Positions 53,930-63,336 of a stretch of DNA of 64,000 nt are shown one piece after another. Source of the DNA: Paenibacillus lutimineralis (GTDB taxonomy: Bacteria; Bacillota; Bacilli; Paenibacillales; Paenibacillaceae). The translations under genes and the position numbers were made by a program. Under the pieces are notes generated by a model. That model was not told the origin of the DNA and did no database searches. It saw nothing but the letters and a program-made list of their open reading frames with translations. The stretch spans positions 595,501 to 659,500 of the forward strand of contig NZ_CP034346.1 of assembly GCF_003991425.1 (NCBI RefSeq). Reading direction: 5' to 3'. Every line of letters begins with the position of its first letter. Positions within the stretch are counted from its first letter, which is position 1.

Positions 53930-55171
53930 ATGAAGACAATTACAGCTGTCTTACTGGGTGCTGGGAGCAGAGGGCGCTTCATCTACGGCCCTTATGCTGA
54001 GAAATTTCCAAATGAGCTTCAATTTGTTGCGGTAGCAGAACCGAATGCTGAGCGTCGAGAGCAATTCGCCAGCATTCATCAGATTGCGCCTCAATATGTA
54101 TTTGATACTTGGGAGAAGGTATTCGAGCATGGGAAACTCGCTGATGTCATGATCATCAGTACGCTCGATCGGGAGCATTATGAACCGGCAATGAAGGCGA
54201 TGGCTCTAGGTTATCATGTTCTGTTAGAGAAGCCGATGTCGCCTTCGAAGGAAGAATGCATCCAGCTGGAGCAGGCTTCTCTTCAATATCAAAGACTGCT
54301 TATTGTGAGCCATGTGCTACGCTATGCCCCATTCTGGTCGGGAATCAAGCGCTGTATCGATGATGGGGAATTGGGAACAGTAGCTACGATACAGCTGACG
54401 GAGAATGTAGGTTATCTGCATATGGCGCATAGCTATGTACGAGGCAACTGGAGAAATTCCGAAGAGTCCAGTCCGATGATTCTAGCCAAGTCCTGTCATG
54501 ATCTGGATCTGATCTCCTGGTTAATGGACGAGAAATGCACCAGTGTCAGCTCATATGGATCACTGCTGCACTTTAGGAAGGAGAATGCTCCTGAAGGGTC
54601 AACGGAGCGCTGCATCGATCTGTGCGCGGTTGAGAAGGAATGTCCCTTCTCCGCGATGAAGATGTACATTCAGCCTCCTGAGCATCCGTGGGCTCGTTAT
54701 ATGACCGACGATCTATCCCAGCAGGGAATTCTGAAGGCGATCAAGGAAGGCCCGTTCGGACGCTGTGTGTATCGCTGCGATAACAACGTGGTAGATCATC
54801 AGATCGTCAACATGGAGTTTGCAAACGGAGCGAACGCCTCCTTCATCATGTCAGGGCTAACGAAGAGTGGTACAAGACGAGTGCAGCTTATGGGAACCCG
54901 TGGGGAGATCATTGGGGATATGGATGAAGGCAAGTTCACTTTATATCGTTACGCAACCAACGAGCGGGTCGAGATCGAGTGCAGTGTGAACGGAGATGGG
55001 CATGGGGGAGGCGATGAGCGTATGATCAGCCAGTTCATTAAGCATGTCCATACCTTCGAACAGAAGTCGGGTTATGGATTGACATCTGCGACGGCTTCGT
55101 TGCAGAGCCATCTGATCGCCTTCGCCGCTGAGCAATCCCGACTGAATGGCGGACAGCCCGTACAGATTTAG
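53930..55171 (+). CDS. Gfo/Idh/MocA-family oxidoreductase with Cys cluster
   Basis: A 413-aa NAD(P)-dependent dehydrogenase. Rossmann motif VLLGAGSRGRFIYGPYA, HVLLEKPMSPS with the family Lys, LAKSCHDLDLISWLMD with the catalytic His. The cysteine group CIDLCAVEKECPFSA (about residues 224-240) and a later CVYRC recall iron-sulfur or zinc ligands and match the common extended Gfo/Idh form. GAGGAGG is 7 nt before the ATG. Placed after the importer's two-component system, it probably oxidises the imported sugar or a derivative. A GDGHGGGDERMI stretch near the end is typical of this branch. Confidence 0.9.
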   Translation: MKTITAVLLGAGSRGRFIYGPYAEKFPNELQFVAVAEPNAERREQFASIHQIAPQYVFDTWEKVFEHGKLADVMIISTLDREHYEPAMKAMALGYHVLLEKPMSPSKEECIQLEQASLQYQRLLIVSHVLRYAPFWSGIKRCIDDGELGTVATIQLTENVGYLHMAHSYVRGNWRNSEESSPMILAKSCHDLDLISWLMDEKCTSVSSYGSLLHFRKENAPEGSTERCIDLCAVEKECPFSAMKMYIQPPEHPWARYMTDDLSQQGILKAIKEGPFGRCVYRCDNNVVDHQIVNMEFANGANASFIMSGLTKSGTRRVQLMGTRGEIIGDMDEGKFTLYRYATNERVEIECSVNGDGHGGGDERMISQFIKHVHTFEQKSGYGLTSATASLQSHLIAFAAEQSRLNGGQPVQI

Positions 55172-55238
55172 AAGGATGGGCTCCACAGGAATAACGTCGA
55201 AGGTGAAGCACATCATGAATGCTTCGCATTGAAGAAGG

Positions 55239-55273
55239 TCGAGTTTGGGCTGCTGCCCGGACTCGATTTTTTT
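55239..55273 (+). terminator. Rho-independent terminator
   Basis: Stem TCGAGTTTGGGC/GCCCGGACTCGA with two G-T pairs and loop TGCT, then seven T. Confidence 0.88.
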
Positions 55274-55451
55274 GCTGTTCGTATCAGGTCACTATTACAA
55301 TTCAATCTGACGAGAGAGACATTCGGAAATTGGATCAATACGATATTTGAAGAAAAGTAGAGAAATGATGGGAAATCACCATGAATTCAGGGAATAATCT
55401 CAAATACATATGATTTTGAAGGATTAGGCATATGTTGTATGATAAATAAAG

Positions 55452-55501
55452 TTGAGTAGGCAAGTGGTTCGTTATACAATTAATTACAAACGTTTGCACA
55501 A
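55452..55501 (+). promoter_or_regulatory. promoter with LacI-type operator
   Basis: TTGAGT, 17 nt, TACAAT (55475-55480), with CAAACGTTTGCACAA (55487-55501) just downstream, where a bound repressor would block initiation. The site is the same type as those at the maltodextrin genes. Apart from the terminator and the short coupled frame nothing else was seen in 55172-55619; a partial cre-like TTGAAAGCGCTTCAT lies at about 55559-55573. Confidence 0.6.
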
Positions 55502-55533
55502 CTATAGAGTAGGGCAAGAGAGGAGATGGCTGC

Positions 55534-55623
55534 TTGAGGAAAAAGCTTCAGGACAACATTGAAAGCGCTTCATATCAGACTGGAGTGACAGCTCTCCAAC
55601 ATGTAATGGAGGACACGGGATGA
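55534..55623 (+). CDS. 29-codon leader peptide coupled to kinase gene
   Basis: TTG start with AGGAG 8 nt ahead. The frame encodes a basic then acidic peptide (RKKLQDNIESASYQ to HVMEDTG) and stops with TGA overlapping the kinase ATG (ATGA). It has no hydrophobic segment and no family I recognise. The ribosome site and stop-start overlap suggest a translated leader that couples to the kinase; chance is not excluded in so short a frame. Confidence 0.4.
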   Translation: MRKKLQDNIESASYQTGVTALQHVMEDTG

Positions 55624-57413
55624 AGAGGCTTCGTCTTGGATTTTATTTTACAGATTTGTTCAAGGTCAGGGCGTTGAAGCAGAGATTGATCTTTGTCGTT
55701 GTCATTGAGACGATCGTCATCCTAATGATTCTGGCTGTTGTCTCTTATGAAGCGATTCATTCCATAGAGAAAAATAAATTAAAAACCTCGATGGTGATCG
55801 ATTTGCAGCAATTGACAGACAAGATGGAAGAGAGCTACAAAAATATGTCGCAGGTATCGCAGCAGATGTCACCGGAAGGGACGGTAGGTTCCTTATTAGG
55901 CGATTATTTTCAGGAAAACTCTAATTTTGAAAAATATCAGCTAGGACAGCAAATTTCCGATAATCTGGTCAAGATCACTTTCTCGAACAGTAACCTCATT
56001 GGCAGAACATATTTTGATCCGAAGACGGGGGAGAGCTATTTCTATGACTTCTTGCCCTATGAGGATTTCTCTCCTAATCATTTTAACGTGCTGGGCAGGA
56101 ACGGGACATTTGTGTTCCATTCCCTGCATCAATCCAGCATTAAGCGGCTGGGTGAGCATCAGGTGCTCTCAGTGTCGCGCAGCATTACGCTAGAGGATGA
56201 TCGCGAACTGATCATTTATATCGAATCGCGCCTGGAGGCGGATGCCGTCATTAAGAATTTGTCCCATTCGCTGAATATGGACTATATTCTGCTGCAGCTA
56301 GATAGCGATAACCGGATTCAATTTTCCAGCAAGGATGATTTTACTGTGGGGCAGATGTTTCATTTGAGGGATGAAGAGCAAATAGGTTCCGGTTACTTTG
56401 GCCGTGCGGATAAGTATTTGGGTGTCAGGCTCAACACAGAGCTTGGATTCGATAACGTGCTGCTGTTGCCTTCCGCCGATTATAACCGCGAGCTGTACAC
56501 CTGGATTCGTAATGTGGCCGGGATTCTGTTAGTAGCCCTACTCGTATTTATTGCCTCGTTTGTTTTATTATCACGGCTGATCTACACACCGCTCGCTATT
56601 TTCTCGAAGGAGATGAAGAAGCTCGGCAGAGGAGATCTGAACGAGGTGTCCGTACAGAGCGGCGTGCTGGAGTTCGATGCGCTGTTCAAGCAGTTCAACA
56701 ATATGAAGAGGCAGATCCAGGGGCTGCTGCTGGATACGGAAAGGATGTCTCAGGAGAAGCACAGACTTGAAATTGAGAAGATCTATTATCAGATCAATCC
56801 TCATTTCCTGATGAACTCGCTTCATTCTATTCACTGGCTGGCGAAAATGCATGGGCAGGCCGAGATCGAGAACTTCATTACCGAACTGAACTATATTCTT
56901 GCCTACAGTCTCGATAAGATCGATAAACAAGCGACGCTGAGGACGGAGATCAGGATGCTTCAGGCTTACCTGAAATTGCAGAAGATGCGTTATGACTTCG
57001 AAGTGGACGTGGACATTGTGGAAGGAGCGTATCTGGATACACCAACTGCAAGGATGATGCTGCAGCCGATCGCTGAGAATGCACTCCATCATGGACTTGG
57101 TGACGAAGGGTGTCTAAGAATAACTGTGGCCCCTTCCTTAAGCCGCAATGCAATTGATATTACGTTCGAGGATAATGGCAAAGGTCTGGACGGCGAGGAG
57201 CTTGACCGTATTCGTGATGTTCTACAGCAAAGCCCCAATGAGGAACATAAAATTGATGGAATCGGCTTGCGATATGTTCGCTATATGCTGGAATCATTTT
57301 ATGGGGACAATGCTGTGATTACCATTGATAGTGAACTGGATCTGGGGACCAGAGTCACTCTAGTATTGCCGATAGATCGCGAAAAACTGATGCTGGGCGT
57401 AGTGCAGAAATAA
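55620..57413 (+). CDS. YesM-type sensor histidine kinase
   Basis: A 597-aa membrane kinase. TM1 about 22-45 (LIFVVVIETIVILMILAVV), extracellular sensor, TM2 about 300-322, HAMP, then QINPHFLMNSLHSIHW (His395) and the ATPase domain (IAENALHHGLGDEG, FEDNGKGLDGEE, IGLRYVRYML). GGAGG is 7 nt before the ATG. It overlaps the 29-codon leader frame by 4 nt. With the following regulator it probably controls the second importer. Confidence 0.93.
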   Translation: MKRLRLGFYFTDLFKVRALKQRLIFVVVIETIVILMILAVVSYEAIHSIEKNKLKTSMVIDLQQLTDKMEESYKNMSQVSQQMSPEGTVGSLLGDYFQENSNFEKYQLGQQISDNLVKITFSNSNLIGRTYFDPKTGESYFYDFLPYEDFSPNHFNVLGRNGTFVFHSLHQSSIKRLGEHQVLSVSRSITLEDDRELIIYIESRLEADAVIKNLSHSLNMDYILLQLDSDNRIQFSSKDDFTVGQMFHLRDEEQIGSGYFGRADKYLGVRLNTELGFDNVLLLPSADYNRELYTWIRNVAGILLVALLVFIASFVLLSRLIYTPLAIFSKEMKKLGRGDLNEVSVQSGVLEFDALFKQFNNMKRQIQGLLLDTERMSQEKHRLEIEKIYYQINPHFLMNSLHSIHWLAKMHGQAEIENFITELNYILAYSLDKIDKQATLRTEIRMLQAYLKLQKMRYDFEVDVDIVEGAYLDTPTARMMLQPIAENALHHGLGDEGCLRITVAPSLSRNAIDITFEDNGKGLDGEELDRIRDVLQQSPNEEHKIDGIGLRYVRYMLESFYGDNAVITIDSELDLGTRVTLVLPIDREKLMLGVVQK

Positions 57414-57474
57414 ACAATAAATGCGTGTTTGGGGCTTTTGTACAACCTCAATAAGTGAAAAGGGGAAATGTCCG

Positions 57475-58581
57475 ATGTATCGTGTATTGATTGTTGACGA
57501 TGACCGTCTGGCGCGAAGAGGCATCATCTCGATGCTGCCGTGGGAGAAGTATGGCATGGTCGTGGCTGGCGAGGCACAAAACGGAACGAAGGCGCTGGAA
57601 TTTCTGCAGGACCATCCCGTAGATCTATTATTCGTTGATATCGATATGCCCGTCATGGGCGGAATTTCCTTAATGGAGAAATGCCATCAGCTGTATCCTG
57701 AACTGCTATTCATCGTGCTTACCTTTCATGAGGAATTTCACTACGCTCAGTCCGCCCTGCGGATCGGAGCGATTGATTATATATCCAAGCTGGAGATGGA
57801 GAGCACGGATTGCGATGAGCTGCTGCGGAGGATCAGCGAGAAGGTAGGGACGATATTAAAGCCACTGTCTGCCTCTGCTGCATCCAGTGAATTAGAGAAT
57901 AAGCGGGGGGCGTTAAACCGTCAGAACCAACATCATCTATCTGAAGCCCGCAATGAGAAGGAATGGCAGTATCTTGTTGGCAAATGGAACCAAATGTACT
58001 GGCTGTATGACGATACTACATTTAAAGAACTGTGTGAGGGGACTATGGCGCTCCATATTTCGGTATGGCAAGCGGCGCAGGTGCTGCTTCATTTAACGAG
58101 TGTAGCAGAGGAGAGCGTGGGAACAGTACAGAAGATTGTTCAAGAATACAGTAACTTGGACGAGTTCATTGATTGGCTTGCCAGCTTCAGGGAGGCGCTG
58201 TATAAGCAAGTCGCTGCGGAGAACAGCCTGGACAATATCCAGCTCTGTATTCTAAAGGCTGTCATCTACGTAAAAGAGAACTTGGGCGGCAAGCTGCACG
58301 GTGAAGAGGTTGCCCAGTTCGTCAGGCTGAGTCGCAGCTATTTCTCTATCAATTTCAAGAAATATACCGGCATGTCCTTCAATGAATTCGTACGCGAGGA
58401 ACGCATTCGATGGGCTCAAATGCTGTTGATCGAGAGGGAGGATCTGATCTCGGATATCGCTCAAGAGGTTGGCTATGAAGATGTAAATTATTTCATTCGT
58501 GTATTTTGCGAAATCATCGGCATGACCCCTGGCGAGTATAGGAAGCAGAATGGTGTGAAGCAGAATTTAATGAGGGCATAG
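57475..58581 (+). CDS. YesN-type AraC response regulator, short form
   Basis: A 368-aa regulator. Receiver with Asp55 (LLFVDIDMPVMGG) and a C-terminal AraC double helix-turn-helix (GEEVAQFVRLSRSYFSINF; ISDIAQEVGYEDVNYFIRVF; GMTPGEYRKQN). The middle region is much shorter than in the 561-aa paralogue. ATG 57475 has AAGGGG 9 nt ahead and is preferred to the in-frame ATG at 57421 next to the kinase stop. It likely activates the permease and binding-protein genes downstream. Confidence 0.92.
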   Translation: MYRVLIVDDDRLARRGIISMLPWEKYGMVVAGEAQNGTKALEFLQDHPVDLLFVDIDMPVMGGISLMEKCHQLYPELLFIVLTFHEEFHYAQSALRIGAIDYISKLEMESTDCDELLRRISEKVGTILKPLSASAASSELENKRGALNRQNQHHLSEARNEKEWQYLVGKWNQMYWLYDDTTFKELCEGTMALHISVWQAAQVLLHLTSVAEESVGTVQKIVQEYSNLDEFIDWLASFREALYKQVAAENSLDNIQLCILKAVIYVKENLGGKLHGEEVAQFVRLSRSYFSINFKKYTGMSFNEFVREERIRWAQMLLIEREDLISDIAQEVGYEDVNYFIRVFCEIIGMTPGEYRKQNGVKQNLMRA

Positions 58582-58611
58582 CATATCCAGCTCGATGAAT
58601 CCGCGGCATAA

Positions 58612-58661
58612 GGACTGCTACGCAGCTAACTGAGGTTAGTTGCGGCGGCGGTCTTTTTTTT
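58612..58661 (+). terminator. Rho-independent terminator
   Basis: Long stem: CGCAGCTAAC/GTTAGTTGCG with loop TGAG, outer GACTGC/GCGGTC, then a long T-run. It separates the two-component genes from the importer genes. The rest of the 344-nt gap 58582-58925 shows no gene; a promoter is expected but no strong pair was found. Confidence 0.85.
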
Positions 58662-58925
58662 TCTGCACTTCAGCTTTTAGCTTCATCAAAGCTCAATCAC
58701 GACTATTGTTTTGTAATTTGAAGAGGGCAGTGCTACTTTTTACGGAATGCATGAATGCAGCATAGGTGAATAAGACGATTCAATGATTTCTAGGCAACAT
58801 TTATCCATACGGGTCGTCGATACATGGGTGATATAGTTGTGTTGTAATAAGAAAACGCTGTCATAGATTCGAGAGCATCTTTCTTGAAAGCGCCATTAAA
58901 TTATGTGAAGGGAAGAACAGACAAA

Positions 58926-59816
58926 ATGTACAGTAAAAAAAATATAAAGCACTATTGGCTCATGATGGCACCCGGTTATATTTGGCTTACTTTATTCAGC
59001 ATAGTTCCCATGTTCGGAATCGTAATGGCATTTCAAGATTTCAATCCGGCCCTGGGAATCTTCAAATCGCCCTGGATCGGACTTGAGAACTTCAGTTATA
59101 TGTTCAGCATGGACGATATCACCCAAGTATTCATCAATACAATTGTCATAGCGGTTGGGAAATTGATCGGGAACCTGATCATCCCGTTGATCTTTGCGAT
59201 CATGCTCCATGGATTGACGATCAAGAAGCTCGTCAGGCCGATCCAGACCTTGGTGTACTTGCCGTACTTCTTGTCCTGGGTTATTCTCGGCAGCATCGTA
59301 CTGAACATCTTCGGTGTCGATGGGCCTATCAATAGTCTGCTGGGCGTATTCGGTATAGAGCCGATCGTATTCTTTGGCCGTGAAGATATGTTCAGACCGT
59401 TGGTCATTGGATCAGATATCTGGAAGGGATTCGGTTATAACGCCGTCATTTATTTGGCCGCCTTGACTTCCATCGACCCCTCCTTGCATGAAGCTGCCGC
59501 CATCGATGGTGCTAGCCGCTTCAAGAGGTTGATTCATATAACACTGCCGGGGATTAAGACCACGGTGATTCTCCTGGCGATTCTCTCTCTTGGGAATGTA
59601 CTTAATGCAGGCTTTGATCAGATTTATAACCTGTACAATCCGCTGGTATATTCCACCGGGGACATCATTGATACGTGGGTGTACCGTGCGGGTCTAGTAG
59701 AGCTGCAATTTAGTCTGGCTACTGCGGTGGGACTGCTGAAGTCCGTTGTCAGCTTCGTTCTGATCGTAACCAGCTATGCCTTAGCGGACAAATTTACGGG
59801 ATACAAGATCTTTTAA
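58926..59816 (+). CDS. sugar ABC transporter permease, LplB-like
   Basis: A 296-aa CUT1 permease with six membrane segments (HYWLMMAPGYIWLTLFSIVP at the start) and EAA loop EAAAIDGASRFKRLIHITLP. ATG 58926 is preferred over an in-frame TTG at 58884; the ribosome site (AAGGGA, about 12 nt) is moderate. It closely parallels the permease at 48447. First gene of the second importer. Confidence 0.92.
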   Translation: MYSKKNIKHYWLMMAPGYIWLTLFSIVPMFGIVMAFQDFNPALGIFKSPWIGLENFSYMFSMDDITQVFINTIVIAVGKLIGNLIIPLIFAIMLHGLTIKKLVRPIQTLVYLPYFLSWVILGSIVLNIFGVDGPINSLLGVFGIEPIVFFGREDMFRPLVIGSDIWKGFGYNAVIYLAALTSIDPSLHEAAAIDGASRFKRLIHITLPGIKTTVILLAILSLGNVLNAGFDQIYNLYNPLVYSTGDIIDTWVYRAGLVELQFSLATAVGLLKSVVSFVLIVTSYALADKFTGYKIF

Positions 59817-59858
59817 TAGCGCATTCATTCTAAGACTTCATGTGTGGGGGGAGAAACC

Positions 59859-60743
59859 TTGGTCGAGCAAAAAACGTTCGGTTCCAGATTGTTCAATGGC
59901 ATCAATGCTACCTTGCTTATATTAATTACACTGCTATGTCTGACTCCGCTGTGGTATATCCTGATGATCTCGGTCAGCGATAAAGCGGCCGTTAATGCCG
60001 GTTCGGTTACCTTCTGGCCAATCGGGTTCAATCTGCTGTCCTACCAGAAGATCGTGTCAGAGGTGGCTTTCTTCAATTCCTTCTGGGTATCGGTCAAGCG
60101 GGTGGTTATTGGTACCGCTGTGAGTCTGGCCGCCATCCTGATGATGGCCTACCCGCTGTCGAAGACGTCGAAGCAACTGCCTCATCGCAATATCTATATG
60201 TGGGTGCTCGTCTTCTGCATGCTGTTCAATGGCGGAACAATTCCTTGGTACCTCGTTATGCGTGGTTACGGTCTGATCGATTCGATCTGGGGCCTCGTCT
60301 TGGCAGGAAGCTTGCCGATCTTCAATGTCATCCTCGTCGTCAACTTTTTTAGAAATATTCCAGCGGCACTGGAGGAGGCGGCTTATGTAGATGGCGCCGG
60401 ACCTTGGCGCACATTCATTCAGATCTTCATTCCTATCTCGGCTCCGGTCGTGGCTACGATAGCTCTCTTCACCATCGTAGGCTATTGGAATGAGTTCTTC
60501 GCGGGATTAGTACTGAGTACTAAACAGTCCAACTATCCGCTGCAGACCTATATCCAGCAGTTAGTGGTGAACTTGAATCTATCGACGATGGATACGGAGC
60601 AGATTAAGCAAATCTCTCAGTTGAATAACCGCTCACTGAATGCTGCAAAAATATTCATCGCCATGATCCCGGTACTTGTTATCTATCCGTTCCTGCAGAA
60701 GTACTTCATTACGGGGATTACGCTTGGATCTGTGAAAGAGTGA
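59859..60743 (+). CDS. sugar ABC transporter permease, YtcP-like
   Basis: Second permease, 294 aa, six membrane segments, EAA loop EEAAYVDGAGPWRTFIQIFIP and the end YFITGITLGSVKE. TTG 59859 is chosen because the G-rich Shine-Dalgarno (GGGGGGAG, ending 59853) is 5 nt ahead; an in-frame GTG at 59844 overlaps that site, and no ATG is available. Confidence 0.92.
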   Translation: MVEQKTFGSRLFNGINATLLILITLLCLTPLWYILMISVSDKAAVNAGSVTFWPIGFNLLSYQKIVSEVAFFNSFWVSVKRVVIGTAVSLAAILMMAYPLSKTSKQLPHRNIYMWVLVFCMLFNGGTIPWYLVMRGYGLIDSIWGLVLAGSLPIFNVILVVNFFRNIPAALEEAAYVDGAGPWRTFIQIFIPISAPVVATIALFTIVGYWNEFFAGLVLSTKQSNYPLQTYIQQLVVNLNLSTMDTEQIKQISQLNNRSLNAAKIFIAMIPVLVIYPFLQKYFITGITLGSVKE

Positions 60744-60807
60744 TTTTAATTGTGCCTGGGGTGCAATTGAAATATATTTTCTAATATCATTTCTAGGGGG
60801 AAAATCA

Positions 60808-62559
60808 ATGAAAAAGCGCAGATGGCTACTAACTGGGTTGATTACGGTCATGCTAATGGCTACTCTGACAGCCTGCGGTGGCAATAAAGCGAACACAGGC
60901 GCGAATAGCCCATCCAATGATACTGCTGGCAATAAGGCCGGAAATACGGCCAATGCCAACAACGAGGCTTCCTCGGCGGCACTGGATCCCTTCGGAAAGT
61001 ATGAAGAACCAGTAACTCTTCACCTTGTTCGTTCCCTTGACCCGAATCTAAAGTTTGATGAAGGCAAATCTGTGGAGGACAACCAGTACCTGGATGAGAT
61101 CAAGAAGCAGCTGAATATTGAAATCGTGTATGACTGGATTAGCGCTCCGGCGGACTGGGATCAGAAGATTAGTCTGGCGATTTCATCCAACAATATTCCT
61201 GATGCAGCAATTGTGAACTTGACGCAGTTCAAATCGATGCAGAAGTTCGATCAATTGGCCGATTTGACTGATGTGTTCAATTCCACAGCCAGCGATATGC
61301 TGAAGGGCTTCTATGAGAGCGGCGGCGACGCCTTGAAGCAATTGGTAGAGAGCGACGGCAAGATTATGGCGATCCCTGCCACAGTGCCGAAGGCATCTGG
61401 AATGAGCCAGATGTGGATTCGCCAAGACTGGCTGGATAAGCTGGGTCTGGAGCCTCCGAAGAATCTGGAGGAGCTGAAGAAGGTAGCTCGTGCTTTCATT
61501 GAACAAGACCCTGATGGCAATGGCAAGAATGATACGATGGGGATCGTAGGTCCGTCGAAATCCGGCCTCCTGAGCGGCACAGACGGCAACTTATATGGTC
61601 TGGACCCGATTTTTGCAGCCCATAAATCCTTCCCGCTCTACTGGTTGAAGAATGAGCAGGGCGAGGTTGTATACGGCTCCACACAGCCGGAGACCAAGCA
61701 AGCGCTGCAGACCCTGGCTGATATGTATAAAGAAGGCTTGATCGACAAGGAATTACTCGTTCGCGACGACAGTCTGCAGCCGATTCTGGACGGCAAGGCT
61801 GGCATTTTCTTCGGACCTTGGTGGACCGGATACACGATTGCTGACGCCTATAAGAAAGACCCTACCCCTGACTGGCAGGCTTATGCTTACCCTCAGGCGG
61901 ATGACGGTAGTTATAATGCTCATATGGCCGCTCCAGCGAATGCGTTTGTGGTTGTCAATAAGAATGCCAAGAATCCGGAGGCTATACTGAAGCTGGTCAA
62001 TCTGCTCCTGCGTGATGAATCGAAATGGGTAGAGTCAGGCTTGGGCAAAAATCCTTCACCATCTGGGGGATACCCGCTCTTTACCGTATTTGACAACGTG
62101 GATGAGATTGAAGTGTCCTACGATATTCTCGCAAAATATTTGAAAGGCGAGGTTGATATTGACAGCATCGACTTCAGTACGCACAAGCTGCTTAAGGATG
62201 ATATGAATGCGATCAAGAAGCTGAAGAAGGAACCGTTCGAGGATTTCTCGATCAACAATTGGGATTTGAAGGACAGCGGCGACCTGATAACAACCAACCT
62301 GCCGCGTCTCATCTCGATTATGGTCGGCGACAGACCGCTGGCGACAGATACGAATATTAAAGAGGTATACAGTCTGTACTACGGTCAGACCGATACGATG
62401 ACTTCCAGATGGGCGAATCTGCAGAAGCTGGAGAAGGAGACCTTCGCCAAGATCATCATGGGCTCGGCTCCGATCGATTCCTTTGACGATTTCGTCAACA
62501 AGTGGAATAAGCAGGGCGGAGAGAAAATTCTCGGTGAAGTCGCTGAGATGAGCAAGTAA
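60808..62559 (+). CDS. sugar ABC transporter substrate-binding lipoprotein
   Basis: A 583-aa binding lipoprotein. Lipobox LTAC-G near residue 23, then an Asn/Ala/Gly-rich linker (GNKANTGANSPSNDTAGNKA), then a family-1 binding-protein body (SMQKFDQLADLTDVF, GMSQMWIRQDWLDKLG). It contains a DPDGNGKNDTMG stretch like the calcium-binding or DxDxNG loop seen in many Paenibacillus LplA proteins. AGGGGG lies 7 nt before the ATG. It delivers an unidentified oligosaccharide to the two preceding permeases. Confidence 0.92.
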   Translation: MKKRRWLLTGLITVMLMATLTACGGNKANTGANSPSNDTAGNKAGNTANANNEASSAALDPFGKYEEPVTLHLVRSLDPNLKFDEGKSVEDNQYLDEIKKQLNIEIVYDWISAPADWDQKISLAISSNNIPDAAIVNLTQFKSMQKFDQLADLTDVFNSTASDMLKGFYESGGDALKQLVESDGKIMAIPATVPKASGMSQMWIRQDWLDKLGLEPPKNLEELKKVARAFIEQDPDGNGKNDTMGIVGPSKSGLLSGTDGNLYGLDPIFAAHKSFPLYWLKNEQGEVVYGSTQPETKQALQTLADMYKEGLIDKELLVRDDSLQPILDGKAGIFFGPWWTGYTIADAYKKDPTPDWQAYAYPQADDGSYNAHMAAPANAFVVVNKNAKNPEAILKLVNLLLRDESKWVESGLGKNPSPSGGYPLFTVFDNVDEIEVSYDILAKYLKGEVDIDSIDFSTHKLLKDDMNAIKKLKKEPFEDFSINNWDLKDSGDLITTNLPRLISIMVGDRPLATDTNIKEVYSLYYGQTDTMTSRWANLQKLEKETFAKIIMGSAPIDSFDDFVNKWNKQGGEKILGEVAEMSK

Positions 62560-62571
62560 ATAAAAAATAGA

Positions 62572-62611
62572 ACAGCCGGTAAGCGCGAGGAGCGTTTATC
62601 GGCTGTTTTTT
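62572..62611. terminator. bidirectional terminator
   Basis: Stem ACAGCCGGTAAGCGC/GCGTTTATCGGCTGT with G-T pairs and loop GAGGA, T-run on the right and A-run on the left; between convergent genes. Confidence 0.9.
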
Positions 62612-62628
62612 TGTATGGTTCAGAGTCT

Positions 62629-63336
62629 TTATTGAGTCGTTGTGTTAACGCGCATGAATCTTCTGTACAGCTCATCAAAATCGATGAACCGAGGCTGCTC
62701 TGGGAAGTCCGCGCTTTGGGCGCAAACTGCCATTTTATGCAGCGGATCGGGGGTATATTGCTTGAAGAAACAGCGTTGGAAGCTGTTCTCCGTATCAAGT
62801 TGAATATGGCCGTGCTGCTTGCTGACTGTAAATGAGGATAAGGGCAGGGAGAGGCCTCGGCCCTCCGCCTTGATGTAGCTCTCCTTCATAGTCCATAGCT
62901 CAAAGAAATAGTCGGATCTGACCTCCAGCGGTATCTCGCGTAAATCCCTAACTTCTTGTTTGGAGAAGAAGCGATCTGCAATCCCGAGATCAATGTCACT
63001 CATCTGCTCGATATCAATACCGACAGGGGCATTGGAAATGGCACTGACAATCCACTGCCCGGAATGGGAATGGTTGAAATGCAGTCCTTCGTTCCCCTGA
63101 AGAATCGGCTTGCCATAGGCATTTTGCATAATCTGCAGTTCCTCATTAGCTATGCCAAGATAATCGCATATTAGCCACCTGGAGAGAATGTCAGCGATCA
63201 GCGAACGATACGCATCCTCTCGGCGGGCAAACTTACGTATTTTGTCCTGCTTAGGCAAGGGAAGCAAGCGAAGCAGGTTTTCAAAGTGGAGGGGATTCAT
63301 ATTATGCTGAAGCGGAGTCATATAAATTTCTAACAT
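62629..63336 (-). CDS. Sfp-type 4'-phosphopantetheinyl transferase
   Basis: A 235-aa enzyme that moves phosphopantetheine from CoA to a carrier-protein serine, activating non-ribosomal peptide, polyketide or fatty-acid carriers. Motifs: LHFNHSHSGQW, VGIDIEQ (metal-binding Asp) and FFELWTMKESYIKAEGRGL with the WxxKES signature. The length is typical of Sfp. GGGAGA precedes the ATG. No synthetase or carrier gene is in this window, so its partners must lie elsewhere. Cytoplasmic, monocistronic. Confidence 0.93.
   Translation of the reverse strand: MLEIYMTPLQHNMNPLHFENLLRLLPLPKQDKIRKFARREDAYRSLIADILSRWLICDYLGIANEELQIMQNAYGKPILQGNEGLHFNHSHSGQWIVSAISNAPVGIDIEQMSDIDLGIADRFFSKQEVRDLREIPLEVRSDYFFELWTMKESYIKAEGRGLSLPLSSFTVSKQHGHIQLDTENSFQRCFFKQYTPDPLHKMAVCAQSADFPEQPRFIDFDELYRRFMRVNTTTQ

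Noticed and set aside
55559..55573. CcpA cre site
   Set aside because: TTGAAAGCGCTTCAT matches the consensus only in part and lies inside the short coupled frame; noted but not called as a feature.
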